Shown here piece after piece: positions 24,630 to 34,319 of a stretch of 36,861 nt of DNA (the first letter of the stretch is position 1; every line of letters begins with the position of its first letter). The stretch is from Peptoniphilus indolicus ATCC 29427 (lineage in GTDB: Bacteria > Bacillota > Clostridia > Tissierellales > Peptoniphilaceae). The stretch lies in contig NZ_JH165061.1 of assembly GCF_000227315.1 (NCBI RefSeq), forward strand, positions 427,408 through 464,268. Direction: 5' to 3'. Below the pieces are notes generated by a model. The model was not told where the DNA came from. It worked only from the letters and a program-made list of their open reading frames with translations, and made no database searches. Made by a program: the position numbers and the translations under genes.

Positions 24630-25105
24630 TGAATATAAATATCTTAGCTGTCGGAAAAGTTAAGGAAAAATATATATTGATGGGAATAGAGGAGTTTGCC
24701 AAAAGGCTGACTCCTCATTGTAATATTAAAATTATAGAAGTTCCTGACGAACCGGCTCCGGAAAAATTATCAGAGAGTGAAGAACAGAGAGTTAAGCAAA
24801 AAGAGGGAGAGAAGCTTTTAAAGTACGTATCAAACTCGGATTATACCATAGCTTTGGATTTAAAGGGAAAGACTTTAACTTCAGAAGAATTTGCAGAAAA
24901 AATTTCAGATATAACAATGGAAGCGTCGACAATTAATTTTATAATAGGTGGTTCGTTGGGATTGGCACCGGAAGTTTTAAATGCTTGTAAATATAAGTTG
25001 TCTTTTTCTAAGATGACATTTCCACACCAACTTATGAGATTGATTTTAATAGAGCAAATATACAGAGGTTTTAGAATTATAAACGGATATCCATACCACA
25101 AATAA
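24629..25105 (+). CDS. rlmH: 23S rRNA (pseudouridine1915-N3)-methyltransferase RlmH
   Basis: RlmH methylates pseudouridine 1915 in helix 69 of 23S rRNA. The 158-residue SPOUT protein has all family marks: opening INILAVGKVKEKY, FIIGGSLGL (about 104-112), FPHQLMR (131-137), EQIYRG (142-147) and the C-terminal YHK. Its ATG overlaps the tpx stop by 1 nt, and the M20 gene follows after 11 nt. Confidence 0.97.
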   Translation: MNINILAVGKVKEKYILMGIEEFAKRLTPHCNIKIIEVPDEPAPEKLSESEEQRVKQKEGEKLLKYVSNSDYTIALDLKGKTLTSEEFAEKISDITMEASTINFIIGGSLGLAPEVLNACKYKLSFSKMTFPHQLMRLILIEQIYRGFRIINGYPYHK

Positions 25106-25116
25106 AAGGAGAGAGT

Positions 25117-26298
25117 ATGAATTTTGAATTAATTAAAGATGAAATTGCAGAGAGATTGCCTGAATTTATTTTAATTAGACGAAAAATTCATATGAACCCT
25201 GAAACAGGAATGGAAGAGTTTAAAACCACTGATTTAATTATAAAAACTCTCGAGAGTTTTGGAGTTTATGAGATAGAAAAAATTGGCGAGACTGGTGTTG
25301 TTGCAATTATAAGGGGCAATGGCGAAAAATGTGTTGCAATAAGGGCGGACATAGATGCATTACATATTGAAGAGAAGACAAATCTTGAATATGCTTCTAA
25401 ATTAGATGGCATTATGCACGCATGTGGACACGATATTCACACAATATCTCTACTTGGAAGTGCATATATATTAAATAGACATAGAGATGAAATAAAAGGC
25501 ATTGTGAAACTTATATTTCAACCGGCCGAAGAGAAGGGAATAGGAGCAAAGTATATGATTGAAAATGGTGCTTTGGAAAATCCCAAGCCTGTTGCGATAT
25601 TTGGACTTCACACTTGGCCTGATGTAGAAGCTGGTAAGATATTTCACAGACATGGAAAGATGGGGGCAGCTTCGGATAGATTTGAAATAAAGATAATTGG
25701 AAAAGGCGGGCATGCAGCACACCCTGAAAAGACAGTGGACCCAATAGTAATTGCAGGAAATGTAATAGTTATGATACAAAACATTGTATCTCGTGAATTA
25801 TCCCCATTGGATTCAGCGGTTGTGAGTTTCGCGGCAATAAATGGTGGGAATGTATCGAATAAAATACCGTCAGAAGTTGAACTCAAGGGTTCGATAAGAA
25901 CTCTTTCAGAAGATACCAGAGAGTATGTTCATAGGAGAATTGAAGAAGTTGTAGAAAATGTATCCAAGTCCATGAGAGGAAGTTCTGAAGTGAAAATACA
26001 CAAAGGAGTTCCGGTTTCGTATAACGACAGAAATGTTTCTGTGCTTATTGAGAGAGCTTGCAGAGAAGTTTTAGGAGATGAAAATTATATAGAAAATCCT
26101 GAACCGTCTATGGGCTCGGAAGATTTTGCATATTATTCTGATTACGTTTCATCAGCTATGTATAGGCTAGGAGTTGGCTTTAAGGATAGAGAAAACGCAC
26201 CGCTACATTCAGATAAATTTATGGCAGATGAAGAAGCTATACCAACCGGTATTTTGAGTATGGTGGCAGTGGCTGAGAAACTATTAAATGAATTATAG
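25117..26298 (+). CDS. M20 family amidohydrolase (second copy)
   Basis: This is a 393-residue M20D-type metal-dependent amidohydrolase. Metal and active-site blocks are RADIDALHI, MHACGHDIH (H101, C103, H105), FQPAEE and HSDKF at the end, with the dimerisation (lid) domain around IIGKGGHAAHPEKTVDP. It is similar in layout to the gene at 14579 but has its own context, without transporter genes, behind rlmH. AAAGGAGAG precedes the ATG. Likely substrates are N-acyl or N-carbamoyl amino acids or small peptides, which cannot be told from the sequence. Confidence 0.9.
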   Translation: MNFELIKDEIAERLPEFILIRRKIHMNPETGMEEFKTTDLIIKTLESFGVYEIEKIGETGVVAIIRGNGEKCVAIRADIDALHIEEKTNLEYASKLDGIMHACGHDIHTISLLGSAYILNRHRDEIKGIVKLIFQPAEEKGIGAKYMIENGALENPKPVAIFGLHTWPDVEAGKIFHRHGKMGAASDRFEIKIIGKGGHAAHPEKTVDPIVIAGNVIVMIQNIVSRELSPLDSAVVSFAAINGGNVSNKIPSEVELKGSIRTLSEDTREYVHRRIEEVVENVSKSMRGSSEVKIHKGVPVSYNDRNVSVLIERACREVLGDENYIENPEPSMGSEDFAYYSDYVSSAMYRLGVGFKDRENAPLHSDKFMADEEAIPTGILSMVAVAEKLLNEL

Positions 26299-26311
26299 AT
26301 AGAGGTTTTTA

Positions 26312-26788
26312 TTGAAAAAGTTTTTAAAAAATATAACGCTGTATTTTTTACTGATCCTTATGTTATTTACTGTAGGTTGTCAGAATACAGAAAATGTCGA
26401 AAATAATGAAAGTAAAACTAATGCAACAAGTAGCGCCACAAAAGACAGTAAGGAAAGACTTCTGTTAGAAGACGAAAGTTATTACAGTAAAGATGATGTG
26501 GTGGAGTATGTACATCAATATGGGAAGTTGCCAAAGAATTATATAACCAAGAAAGAAGCTAAAGAAATCAATTGGTCTGTTGAGGACAGTAGAGGTTTTG
26601 TAATAGGCGGGGATAGATTTGGAAATAGAGAAGAAAAACTTCCGAAAGTAAAAGGCAAAAAATATTATGAAGCTGATATTTCTGAAGGCTATTCTCACAA
26701 TAGAGGTGCGATGAGAATTATATATTCTGACGACGGATTTATATACTACACTGACGACCACTATGAAACTTTTGAGAGACTTTATTGA
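26312..26788 (+). CDS. Barnase-type ribonuclease with lipoprotein-like signal
   Basis: This is a guanyl-preferring ribonuclease of the barnase (N1/T1) family. The TTG start at 26312 follows AGAGG. The N-terminus is a signal peptide ending in TVGC (Cys23), which looks like a lipobox although -3 is Thr. The nuclease domain begins near residue 60: YGKLPKNYITKKEAK, GGDRFGNREEKLP, then E120 (YEADI), R131 and R135 (HNRGAMRI) and H150 (DDHYETF), matching the barnase catalytic set E73, R83, R87 and H102. Its inhibitor gene follows 12 nt later. If lipidated it would be anchored outside rather than released. Confidence 0.88.
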   Translation: MKKFLKNITLYFLLILMLFTVGCQNTENVENNESKTNATSSATKDSKERLLLEDESYYSKDDVVEYVHQYGKLPKNYITKKEAKEINWSVEDSRGFVIGGDRFGNREEKLPKVKGKKYYEADISEGYSHNRGAMRIIYSDDGFIYYTDDHYETFERLY

Positions 26789-26800
26789 GCAGGAGATTTT

Positions 26801-27064
26801 ATGAAGAAATATATAGTAGATGGCAATGAGTTTGCAACACGAGAGTCAGCATATAATCACTTAACTAAAGTATTTGGATTTTCTGACTCATTTGGAAACA
26901 ACTTAGATGCTCTTTGGGATGAACTTACGGATTTAGAAGATGTTGTAATCGAGATAAAAAATGCTAGAGAAATTCCAAGGGCACTTGAAGAATATGGATT
27001 AAAAATTTTAGATGTATTTGGCGATTTATATGATGAGGGAATAGAAGTAAAAATTTATTGGTAA
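26801..27064 (+). CDS. Barstar family ribonuclease inhibitor
   Basis: This 87-residue acidic protein begins KKYIVDGNEFATRESAY and has FGNNLDALWDELTD, the helix that blocks the barnase active site, ending in VKIYW. Barstar binds the cognate ribonuclease inside the producing cell. It is encoded directly after the barnase-type gene, with AGGAGAT upstream of the ATG, so it is the immunity partner. Confidence 0.93.
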   Translation: MKKYIVDGNEFATRESAYNHLTKVFGFSDSFGNNLDALWDELTDLEDVVIEIKNAREIPRALEEYGLKILDVFGDLYDEGIEVKIYW

Positions 27065-27090
27065 GGCACGTAAAAGTGTCTTATTTTATT
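27063..27090 (+). terminator. Terminator after the barstar gene
   Basis: AAGGCAC (27063-27069) pairs with GTGTCTT (27076-27082), one G-U pair, with a 6-nt loop followed by ATTTTATT. The stem begins inside the stop codon. Confidence 0.7.
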
Positions 27091-27188
27091 GCGTAAATAT
27101 AATTTTAATAAAAATTTATTGTAAAAATAATAAAAGGCAAAATTTTTAGTAGAAAAAGACAATAAATTGATAATTTAATCTAAACATC

Positions 27189-27217
27189 TTGACAATGGTT
27201 AAAGGTTATTGTAAATT
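27189..27217 (+). promoter_or_regulatory. Promoter of guaB
   Basis: TTGACA (27189-27194) and TAAATT (27212-27217) are 17 bp apart, 27 nt before the guaB ATG. No purine riboswitch or PurR-like box is evident in the short leader. Nothing else is seen in the AT-rich stretch from 27091 to 27188. Confidence 0.7.
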
Positions 27218-27225
27218 TGAGTTGA

Positions 27226-28695
<1,470 letters not shown>

Positions 28696-28696
28696 A

Positions 28697-28791
28697 CTGG
28701 AAGCATATCTAGGGAGCCGAGCCGTAGGCTAAGGACCTAGCGATATGGATATCGTAAGATATTACACCTAAGGGATAAAAGCCCAGGAGGG
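28697..28791 (+). ncRNA. ykkC-family riboswitch, probably the PRPP type
   Basis: The aptamer shows TCTAGGG near its 5' end (from 28708), GGACCTAG (about 28733-28740) pairing back to it, and the hallmark 3' block ACACCTAAGGGATAAAAGCC and CAGGAGG (to 28790). This is the conserved end of ykkC-type RNAs. Family members sense guanidine, ppGpp, PRPP or (d)ADP. Lying directly before purE-purM-purN-purD-purH, the PRPP class (subtype 2b) is most likely, and it turns genes on when PRPP is plentiful. The subtype assignment rests on context. Confidence 0.85.
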
Positions 28792-28827
28792 GAGGTTCAA
28801 CCTTCTCTTCTTGGGCTTTATTTTTTA
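28778..28827 (+). terminator. Expression-platform terminator of the riboswitch
   Basis: AAAGCCCA (28778-28785) and TGGGCTTT (28812-28819) form the base of a long stem that includes GGAGGGGAGG pairing with CCTTCTCTTC, a short loop and then ATTTTTT. The left arm is the conserved 3' part of the aptamer, so ligand binding and terminator formation exclude each other, an ON-type switch. Confidence 0.85.
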
Positions 28828-28850
28828 GGATTAGAGAAAAGAGGTATATA

Positions 28851-29300
28851 ATGAAAGTATCAGTTATAATGGGAAGCTCATCAGACCAAAAGATTGCAGA
28901 TAAAGTTGTTGAAAAGTTAAATTATTTTGGCATAGAGCATGAAGTTAGAGTGATTTCAGCACACAGAGCACACAATGTATTGGTAGATTATGTTAGAAAT
29001 TCAGAAGCAAGTGTATTTATAGCAATTGCGGGAAAAGCTGCGCACTTAGCAGGAGTTATAGCAGGTCTTTCTATAAAACCTGTAATAGGTATTCCGGTTA
29101 AGAGTTCCACAATGGACGGTTTAGACTCTTTGCTTTCAACTGTTCAAATGCCTAAAGGAGTGCCGGTTGCGACAGTTGCAATAGATGGTGGAGAAAATGC
29201 GGCAATTTTGGCAGTTCAAATGCTTGCTATTTGTGATGATAGTTTAAAAGAAAAGCTTGAAGAGTTTAAAACTGAACAAGAGAAGGAGTCTGTAAAATAA
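28851..29300 (+). CDS. purE: 5-(carboxyamino)imidazole ribonucleotide mutase PurE
   Basis: PurE converts N5-CAIR to CAIR in purine synthesis (class I). Family blocks are MGSSSD at 7-12, ISAHRAH at 35-41, GKAAHLAGVIAG at 61-72 and GLDSLLSTVQMPKGVPVATV near 90-109. SAHR is followed by AH rather than the usual TP or MP. The length of 149 is slightly short, at the C-terminus. AGAGG precedes the ATG. No purK is seen in the window. The stop overlaps the purM start by 1 nt. Confidence 0.93.
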   Translation: MKVSVIMGSSSDQKIADKVVEKLNYFGIEHEVRVISAHRAHNVLVDYVRNSEASVFIAIAGKAAHLAGVIAGLSIKPVIGIPVKSSTMDGLDSLLSTVQMPKGVPVATVAIDGGENAAILAVQMLAICDDSLKEKLEEFKTEQEKESVK

Positions 29301-30307
29301 TGAAGTATAGTGATGCAGGTGTGGATGTAGAGAGAGGCTATGAAGAAGTTTCTCTAATCAAAAAAATGTGTGAAAAAACTTACAGCAAGGATGTATTATC
29401 AGGTGTTGGTGGATTTGGAGCTATGTTCAACTTAGACATTACAAAGTATAAAAATCCCGTCTTAGTAAGTGGCTCTGATGGAGTTGGTACAAAACTTTTA
29501 ATTGCACAAAAAGCCGATGTGCACAATTCTTGCGGTATAGACCTTGTTGCAATGTGTGTAAATGACGTTATATGCCAAGGTGCAAAGCCGTTATTTTTCT
29601 TAGACTATATTGCAACCGGTAGACTTGAGCCTACTAAAATGGCAAATATAGTTGAGGGAATTGCCAAAGGCTGTGAAATTTCTGATTGCTCTCTAATTGG
29701 TGGAGAGACTGCGGAAATGCCAGATATGTACGGCGAAGAAGACTATGATTTGGCAGGCTTTGTAGTTGGAGTTGTAGATAGAGAAAAAATAGTTGATGGG
29801 AAAAATATAAAAGACGGAGATTTGGTAATTGCTCTTGAATCTTCAGGGGTACATTCAAATGGTTTTTCGTTGGTTAGAAAAATAGTGTTTGAAAAAGCGG
29901 GATTAGACATTGAAGACGAATTGTATGAAGGTATATCTGTAAAAAAGGCATTATTGGAACCAACGAGAATATATGTAAGAGATGTTTTGGATTTAATTGA
30001 AAAGGTTGAAGTAAAAGCCATTGCCAACATAACTGGTGGTGGGCTTTATGAAAACATACCACGAGCTTTAAATGGACATGGTGCAGAAATTGACTTAACA
30101 GAGTATAAAATGCCGGCTCTATTTGAAAAGTTACAAGAGCTGGGAGATGTGGCAACAGAAGATATGCTAAGTGCTTTTAACTGTGGAATAGGTATGGTTT
30201 TGGTGATTGATAGAGAAGATGAACAAAAGGTAATAGAACATTTTAAGGATTACAGAGCTTTTAAAATAGGTGAGATAAGAGGTACTGAACTTGAAATCAA
30301 ATTCTAA
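29300..30307 (+). CDS. purM: Phosphoribosylformylglycinamidine cyclo-ligase PurM (AIR synthetase)
   Basis: PurM closes the imidazole ring, converting FGAM to AIR with ATP. The 335-residue protein has SGSDGVGTKL, CVNDVICQGA, LIGGETAEMPDMY and the C-terminal ITGGGLYENIPR block, all typical. The ATG overlaps the purE stop (TAATG). The 3' end overlaps purN by 17 nt. Confidence 0.96.
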   Translation: MKYSDAGVDVERGYEEVSLIKKMCEKTYSKDVLSGVGGFGAMFNLDITKYKNPVLVSGSDGVGTKLLIAQKADVHNSCGIDLVAMCVNDVICQGAKPLFFLDYIATGRLEPTKMANIVEGIAKGCEISDCSLIGGETAEMPDMYGEEDYDLAGFVVGVVDREKIVDGKNIKDGDLVIALESSGVHSNGFSLVRKIVFEKAGLDIEDELYEGISVKKALLEPTRIYVRDVLDLIEKVEVKAIANITGGGLYENIPRALNGHGAEIDLTEYKMPALFEKLQELGDVATEDMLSAFNCGIGMVLVIDREDEQKVIEHFKDYRAFKIGEIRGTELEIKF

Positions 30308-30845
30308 ACTTGCAGTTTTTATATCTGGAAGAGGGTCTAATTATTTAGCGGTAAAGAATGCTATTGAAAGTGGAAAAATAGATGCTGAAATATCGATAGT
30401 AATTTCAAATTGTATGGCGGAAGGTCTACAATTTGCAGATAAAAAATTAGTTTCAAATAATTTTGATGAAATTTTGAGTGTATTAAAATCTGAAGAGATA
30501 GATTATATACTTCTTCTCGGATATTTAAAGATACTTCCTAAGAAAATTATAGAGGCGTATCCGAATAGAATTATAAATATTCATCCGTCCTTAATTCCTT
30601 CGTTTTGTGGTAAGGGAATGCACGGGAAAAGAGTTCATCAAGCAGTTTTGGATAGAGGGTGCAAAGTTACCGGAGTCACCACTCATTTTGTAAATGAAGA
30701 GGCTGATGCAGGACCTATAATTTTACAAGAGAGTGTAAAGGTAGAAGAAGATGATACGGCTCAAAGTTTGGCTGAGAGAGTTTTGAAAGTTGAACACAGA
30801 TTGATTGTAGAAACAGTCCAAAAAGTTTTGGAGGAAACTAAATGA
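30291..30845 (+). CDS. purN: Phosphoribosylglycinamide formyltransferase PurN
   Basis: PurN transfers the formyl group from 10-formyl-THF to GAR. TTG 30291 starts the gene within the end of purM. AGAGG lies about 8 nt upstream. Key residues are N96 and H98 (INIHPSLIPSF) and D139 (EEADAGPI), matching the catalytic Asn-His-Asp set. FISGRGSNYLA is the phosphate-binding loop. The length is 184 residues. The stop overlaps the purD start (ATGA). Confidence 0.95.
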   Translation: MKSNSKLAVFISGRGSNYLAVKNAIESGKIDAEISIVISNCMAEGLQFADKKLVSNNFDEILSVLKSEEIDYILLLGYLKILPKKIIEAYPNRIINIHPSLIPSFCGKGMHGKRVHQAVLDRGCKVTGVTTHFVNEEADAGPIILQESVKVEEDDTAQSLAERVLKVEHRLIVETVQKVLEETK

Positions 30846-32071
30846 AGGTACTTGTAGTTGGAAATGGCGGAAGAGAATACAGCATATTAAAGAAGTTATC
30901 GGAAGATGGCGTTGAACTTTTTGCAGCTAAGGGAAACGGTGGAACAAGTGTATTTGCTAAAAATATAGACATAGAGCCGGAAGATGTAGAGTCATTGGTA
31001 AATTTTGCAAAGGAAAATAGAATTGATTTGACTATTGTTGGCCCGGAAAATCCATTGTGTCTTGGAATAGCAGACAGATTTGAAGAAGAGGGTTTAAAAA
31101 TTTTTGGGGTTAAGAAAAACGGAGCAAAATTTGAAGCGAGCAAGGACTTTACCAAAGAATTTTTAGTAAGACATGATATTCCAACTGCAAAATATGCAAC
31201 TTTTTTTGAATATGAAAAGGCAGTTGAGTACTTAAGCGAAATAAACTATCCAATAGTGATAAAAGCTGACGGACTTTGTCTTGGCAAGGGAGTTACAATA
31301 GCTCAAAACATGGAAGAAGCAAAAGCTGCACTAAGAGATGTATTTGTCGAAGAGAAGATGAACTCGGATAGAGTTGTAATTGAAGAGTTTTTAGACGGAA
31401 ATGAAATATCGGCAATATGTATGGTATCTCACAACAAGATTTATCCTTTTGAATATGCAAGAGATTATAAAAAAATAGGTGATGGCAACAAAGGGCCAAA
31501 CACCGGGGGAGTTGGAAATATAATTCCCGTGGAGGATATGTCGGATGATTTAAAAGTTCAAATACAAAAAATATTAGATGAGATTTCTTTAGGGCTGGAA
31601 AAAGATAATTTTAATTACACTGGAATACTTTTTGTAGGATTTATGGTGGTTGATAAACCTTATGTATTGGAATTCAATGTACGATTTGGAGACCCTGAAA
31701 CAGAAGTTATAATGGAGAAACTTGATTCAAGTTTAATTCAATTGGCAGAAAAGGCAATTGAAGGAACGCTGACTCAAGAAGATTTTAAATACAATGATGA
31801 CTACTATACTGGTGTGATGATGGTTTCAGGCGGATATCCTGGAAGCTATGCAAAGGGGTATGAAATAAGTGGCATAGAAGATGTAATTAACTCAACGGTA
31901 GTGCACGCCGGAACATCTTTTGAAAATGGAAAGTTCTATACATCAGGTGGTCGCGTTTTGATGGTAATTGGAAGAGGAAAGAATAGAGCAGAAGCGACAA
32001 AGATGGCGTATGAAGACGTTGAGAAAATAAAATTTAAAGATGCTTATTACAGAAGGGACGTGGGGATTTGA
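30842..32071 (+). CDS. purD: Phosphoribosylamine-glycine ligase PurD
   Basis: PurD joins glycine to phosphoribosylamine to give GAR. The 409-residue ATP-grasp enzyme opens VLVVGNGGREYSI and has TIVGPENPLCLGIAD, ADGLCLGKGV, a GPNTGGVGN block and EFNVRFGDPETE. It overlaps purN by 4 nt, and purH by 4 nt (TTGA), a strictly coupled operon. Confidence 0.97.
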   Translation: MKVLVVGNGGREYSILKKLSEDGVELFAAKGNGGTSVFAKNIDIEPEDVESLVNFAKENRIDLTIVGPENPLCLGIADRFEEEGLKIFGVKKNGAKFEASKDFTKEFLVRHDIPTAKYATFFEYEKAVEYLSEINYPIVIKADGLCLGKGVTIAQNMEEAKAALRDVFVEEKMNSDRVVIEEFLDGNEISAICMVSHNKIYPFEYARDYKKIGDGNKGPNTGGVGNIIPVEDMSDDLKVQIQKILDEISLGLEKDNFNYTGILFVGFMVVDKPYVLEFNVRFGDPETEVIMEKLDSSLIQLAEKAIEGTLTQEDFKYNDDYYTGVMMVSGGYPGSYAKGYEISGIEDVINSTVVHAGTSFENGKFYTSGGRVLMVIGRGKNRAEATKMAYEDVEKIKFKDAYYRRDVGI

Positions 32072-33537
32072 GAGCTTTGATATCAGTTTTTGACAAGACT
32101 GGAATAAAAGAATTTGCACGAGAACTTGAAAAGAGAAATTGGGAGATAGTATCCACTGGTGGAACTTACAATTTGTTAAAAGAGAGTGGCATAAAAGTTA
32201 TGACTGTCGAAGAGGTAACGGGACAGAGAGAAATTTTGGATGGCAGAGTTAAGACACTTCACCCGAAGATACACGGAGCAATATTAAATATAAGAGAGAA
32301 CACAGAACACCAATCTACTATATTAGAAGAGGGAATTATATCAATTGATATGGTAGTGAACACTCTATATCCTTTTGAAGATACAATAACAAAGACAGAT
32401 AACTTAGACGAGATTATAGAGATGATAGACATAGGCGGGCCGTCTATGATAAGAGCAGCTGCAAAAAATTATAGAGATGTACTAATTGTTACAGACCCTT
32501 GTGATTACCAAGATGTGTTGGATAATTTAGATTCTATTTCAGAAGATTACAGAAAGCAAATGGCAATTAAAGCTTTTGAAACTACAGCTAGATATGACAG
32601 AGCTATTTCAGATTATCTAAGTGGCGAAAACTTTAGTTTAAATTGCAAGCTGAAAGAAAATTTGAGATACGGAGAAAATCCTCATCAAAAGGCGGCATAT
32701 TATGTGGGAGAAGAAGTTGCAGAGGTTAAAATACTTCACGGCAAACAACTTTCATATAATAATTTGAACGATATTTATGCAGCTGTAAAAGTTGTAAAAG
32801 ATTTTAAAGAGCCAACGGCTGTTGCAATAAAGCACACCAATCCTTGCGGTATAGGAACAGGTGAAAATTTAAAAGAAGCATATTTAAAAACGTATGAATG
32901 TGATACGGAATCAATATTTGGCGGAATAGTTGCGTTGAATAGAGAAGTTGATTTAGACGTTGCAGAGGAACTTTCAAAGATATTTTTGGAAGTTATAATC
33001 GCTCCGAAGTTTTCCAAAGAAGCTTTTGAAATACTTAGCGTAAAGAAAAATATAAGATTGGTTGAGATTTCAAACTTGATGGATTTTGAAGTTGGAAGAC
33101 AGTTTAAACAAACTTTGAACGGAGTAATAGTACAAGATTTAGACGAAGTAGAATTTGAAAAGTTTGAAGTTGTGAGCAGGAGAAAGCCAACAGAAAAAGA
33201 ACTTAAAGATTTAGAATTTGCATTTAAAGCTGTTAAACATGTTGCTTCAAATGGAGTAGTTTTGGCAAAAGACGGTTCAACTTATGCAATAGGACAAGGA
33301 CAGACTAAGAGAGCTTGGGCAGTTGAAGAAGTTATTCACAGAACGAGAAGTTTGGATGGAGTAGTTTTGGCATCAGACGGCTTCTTTTTTGCCGATACAG
33401 TGGAACTTTTAAAAGACCATGGAATAAAAGCTGCCATCTCTCCTGGAGGTTCTATAAGAGATAGAGAAGTTATAGAAGCCGCGAATGAAGCAGATATAAC
33501 GCTCATATTTACGAGAACAAGACATTTTAGACACTAA
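32068..33537 (+). CDS. purH: Bifunctional AICAR formyltransferase/IMP cyclohydrolase PurH
   Basis: PurH performs the last two steps to IMP. TTG 32068 overlaps the purD stop, with GTGGGGA just before it. The N-terminal MGS-like cyclohydrolase domain has LISVFDKTGI and DGRVKTLHPKIHGAIL, and the formyltransferase domain has K255-H256-T-N-P-C-G. The end reads SIRDREVIEAANE and TRTRHFRH, as in intact PurH. The length of 489 is near normal. It is the last gene of the operon. The stop codon forms part of a palindrome. Confidence 0.97.
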   Translation: MRALISVFDKTGIKEFARELEKRNWEIVSTGGTYNLLKESGIKVMTVEEVTGQREILDGRVKTLHPKIHGAILNIRENTEHQSTILEEGIISIDMVVNTLYPFEDTITKTDNLDEIIEMIDIGGPSMIRAAAKNYRDVLIVTDPCDYQDVLDNLDSISEDYRKQMAIKAFETTARYDRAISDYLSGENFSLNCKLKENLRYGENPHQKAAYYVGEEVAEVKILHGKQLSYNNLNDIYAAVKVVKDFKEPTAVAIKHTNPCGIGTGENLKEAYLKTYECDTESIFGGIVALNREVDLDVAEELSKIFLEVIIAPKFSKEAFEILSVKKNIRLVEISNLMDFEVGRQFKQTLNGVIVQDLDEVEFEKFEVVSRRKPTEKELKDLEFAFKAVKHVASNGVVLAKDGSTYAIGQGQTKRAWAVEEVIHRTRSLDGVVLASDGFFFADTVELLKDHGIKAAISPGGSIRDREVIEAANEADITLIFTRTRHFRH

Positions 33538-33556
33538 TGCTCCACGTGGAGCATTA
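33535..33556. repeat. Perfect 22-bp palindrome at the purH stop
   Basis: The sequence TAATGCTCCAC followed by GTGGAGCATTA is perfectly self-complementary, centred on CACGTG, and includes the purH TAA. As RNA it would form a strong hairpin directly before the terminator. It may protect the mRNA 3' end or help termination, or bind a dimeric protein. Confidence 0.75.
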
Positions 33557-33597
33557 AAAACTCTCTTTACTATTTGTTTAGCAAAGAGAGTTTTTTT
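33556..33597. terminator. Terminator of the pur operon (bidirectional)
   Basis: AAAAACTCTCTTT (33556-33568) and AAAGAGAGTTTTT (33583-33595) form a 13-bp stem with a 14-nt loop, followed by more T. The A-run on the other side makes it work for the convergent - strand ABC operon too. Confidence 0.85.
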
Positions 33598-33607
33598 AGA
33601 GATATTT

Positions 33608-34318
33608 TTAATTGGAATCATCATTGTATTTATAGATTACAAGAGAAACAAGGATGAATGATACTATATAGAACACAATTCCACGAGATAATTGAAGCTC
33701 CCAGAATATGAAATCTATAAACTTTGTGTAAGCATCTACATAATTATAAAAGATGTTATGAGCTACAAAAAAGCCTATAGTTTTCCATCTGAATAGGAAT
33801 ACAAGTACTGCTAATATGTTGAATACTCCCACCATAAAAAACAGAAATGAAAAGATCTTAGGCATTATTTCGTAAAAGGGAAACTTATTGCCAAGTACTT
33901 CAATACTATCAATGGTTTGCTGAAATGCAAATCTCATTATTTGAGTATATATAATTGCAAGAAGAGCAAATATTATTATTGAAATTGTAAAAAATATTAT
34001 ATTTGAAATTATAAAATTTTTACGAGTTGTGCCAAGACGTAAGCTGAATTTAAGATCTACAAAAAAAGCATTGAAGCATTTTGTGACCAAAACAGCTGAT
34101 GAAGCAAATGCTATTGCAGTAAGGTATACAGCTAAGATCGCAAACGGGGTAGATACGTTATAATCAGGGTCGCTTGATATTAAAGTGGGATCTGAGTTAG
34201 CTGCAAACCCAAAAATTAGCATAAATGTAACAATCGCAACAGCTGCAATATTTGTTGTTATTAAACTCTTTAAAAAGGTTATAGACTGAAATTTAAATAT
34301 ATTTTTTATAGTATTCAT
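33608..34318 (-). CDS. ABC transporter permease (ABC-2 like)
   Basis: This 236-residue protein has about six membrane segments, including VAIVTFMLIFGFAA, FAILAVYLTAIAFASSAVLV and FFTISIIIFALLAI. A short cytoplasmic segment, RLGTTRKNF, is typical of ABC-2 permeases. It lies 1 nt after the ATPase gene, whose end carries GGAGG as ribosome binding site. With the GntR regulator and ATPase it forms a YtrAB-like unit that responds to cell-envelope stress in related operons. The substrate is unknown. Confidence 0.8.
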   Translation of the reverse strand: MNTIKNIFKFQSITFLKSLITTNIAAVAIVTFMLIFGFAANSDPTLISSDPDYNVSTPFAILAVYLTAIAFASSAVLVTKCFNAFFVDLKFSLRLGTTRKNFIISNIIFFTISIIIFALLAIIYTQIMRFAFQQTIDSIEVLGNKFPFYEIMPKIFSFLFFMVGVFNILAVLVFLFRWKTIGFFVAHNIFYNYVDAYTKFIDFIFWELQLSRGIVFYIVSFILVSLVIYKYNDDSN

Positions 34319-34319
34319 T

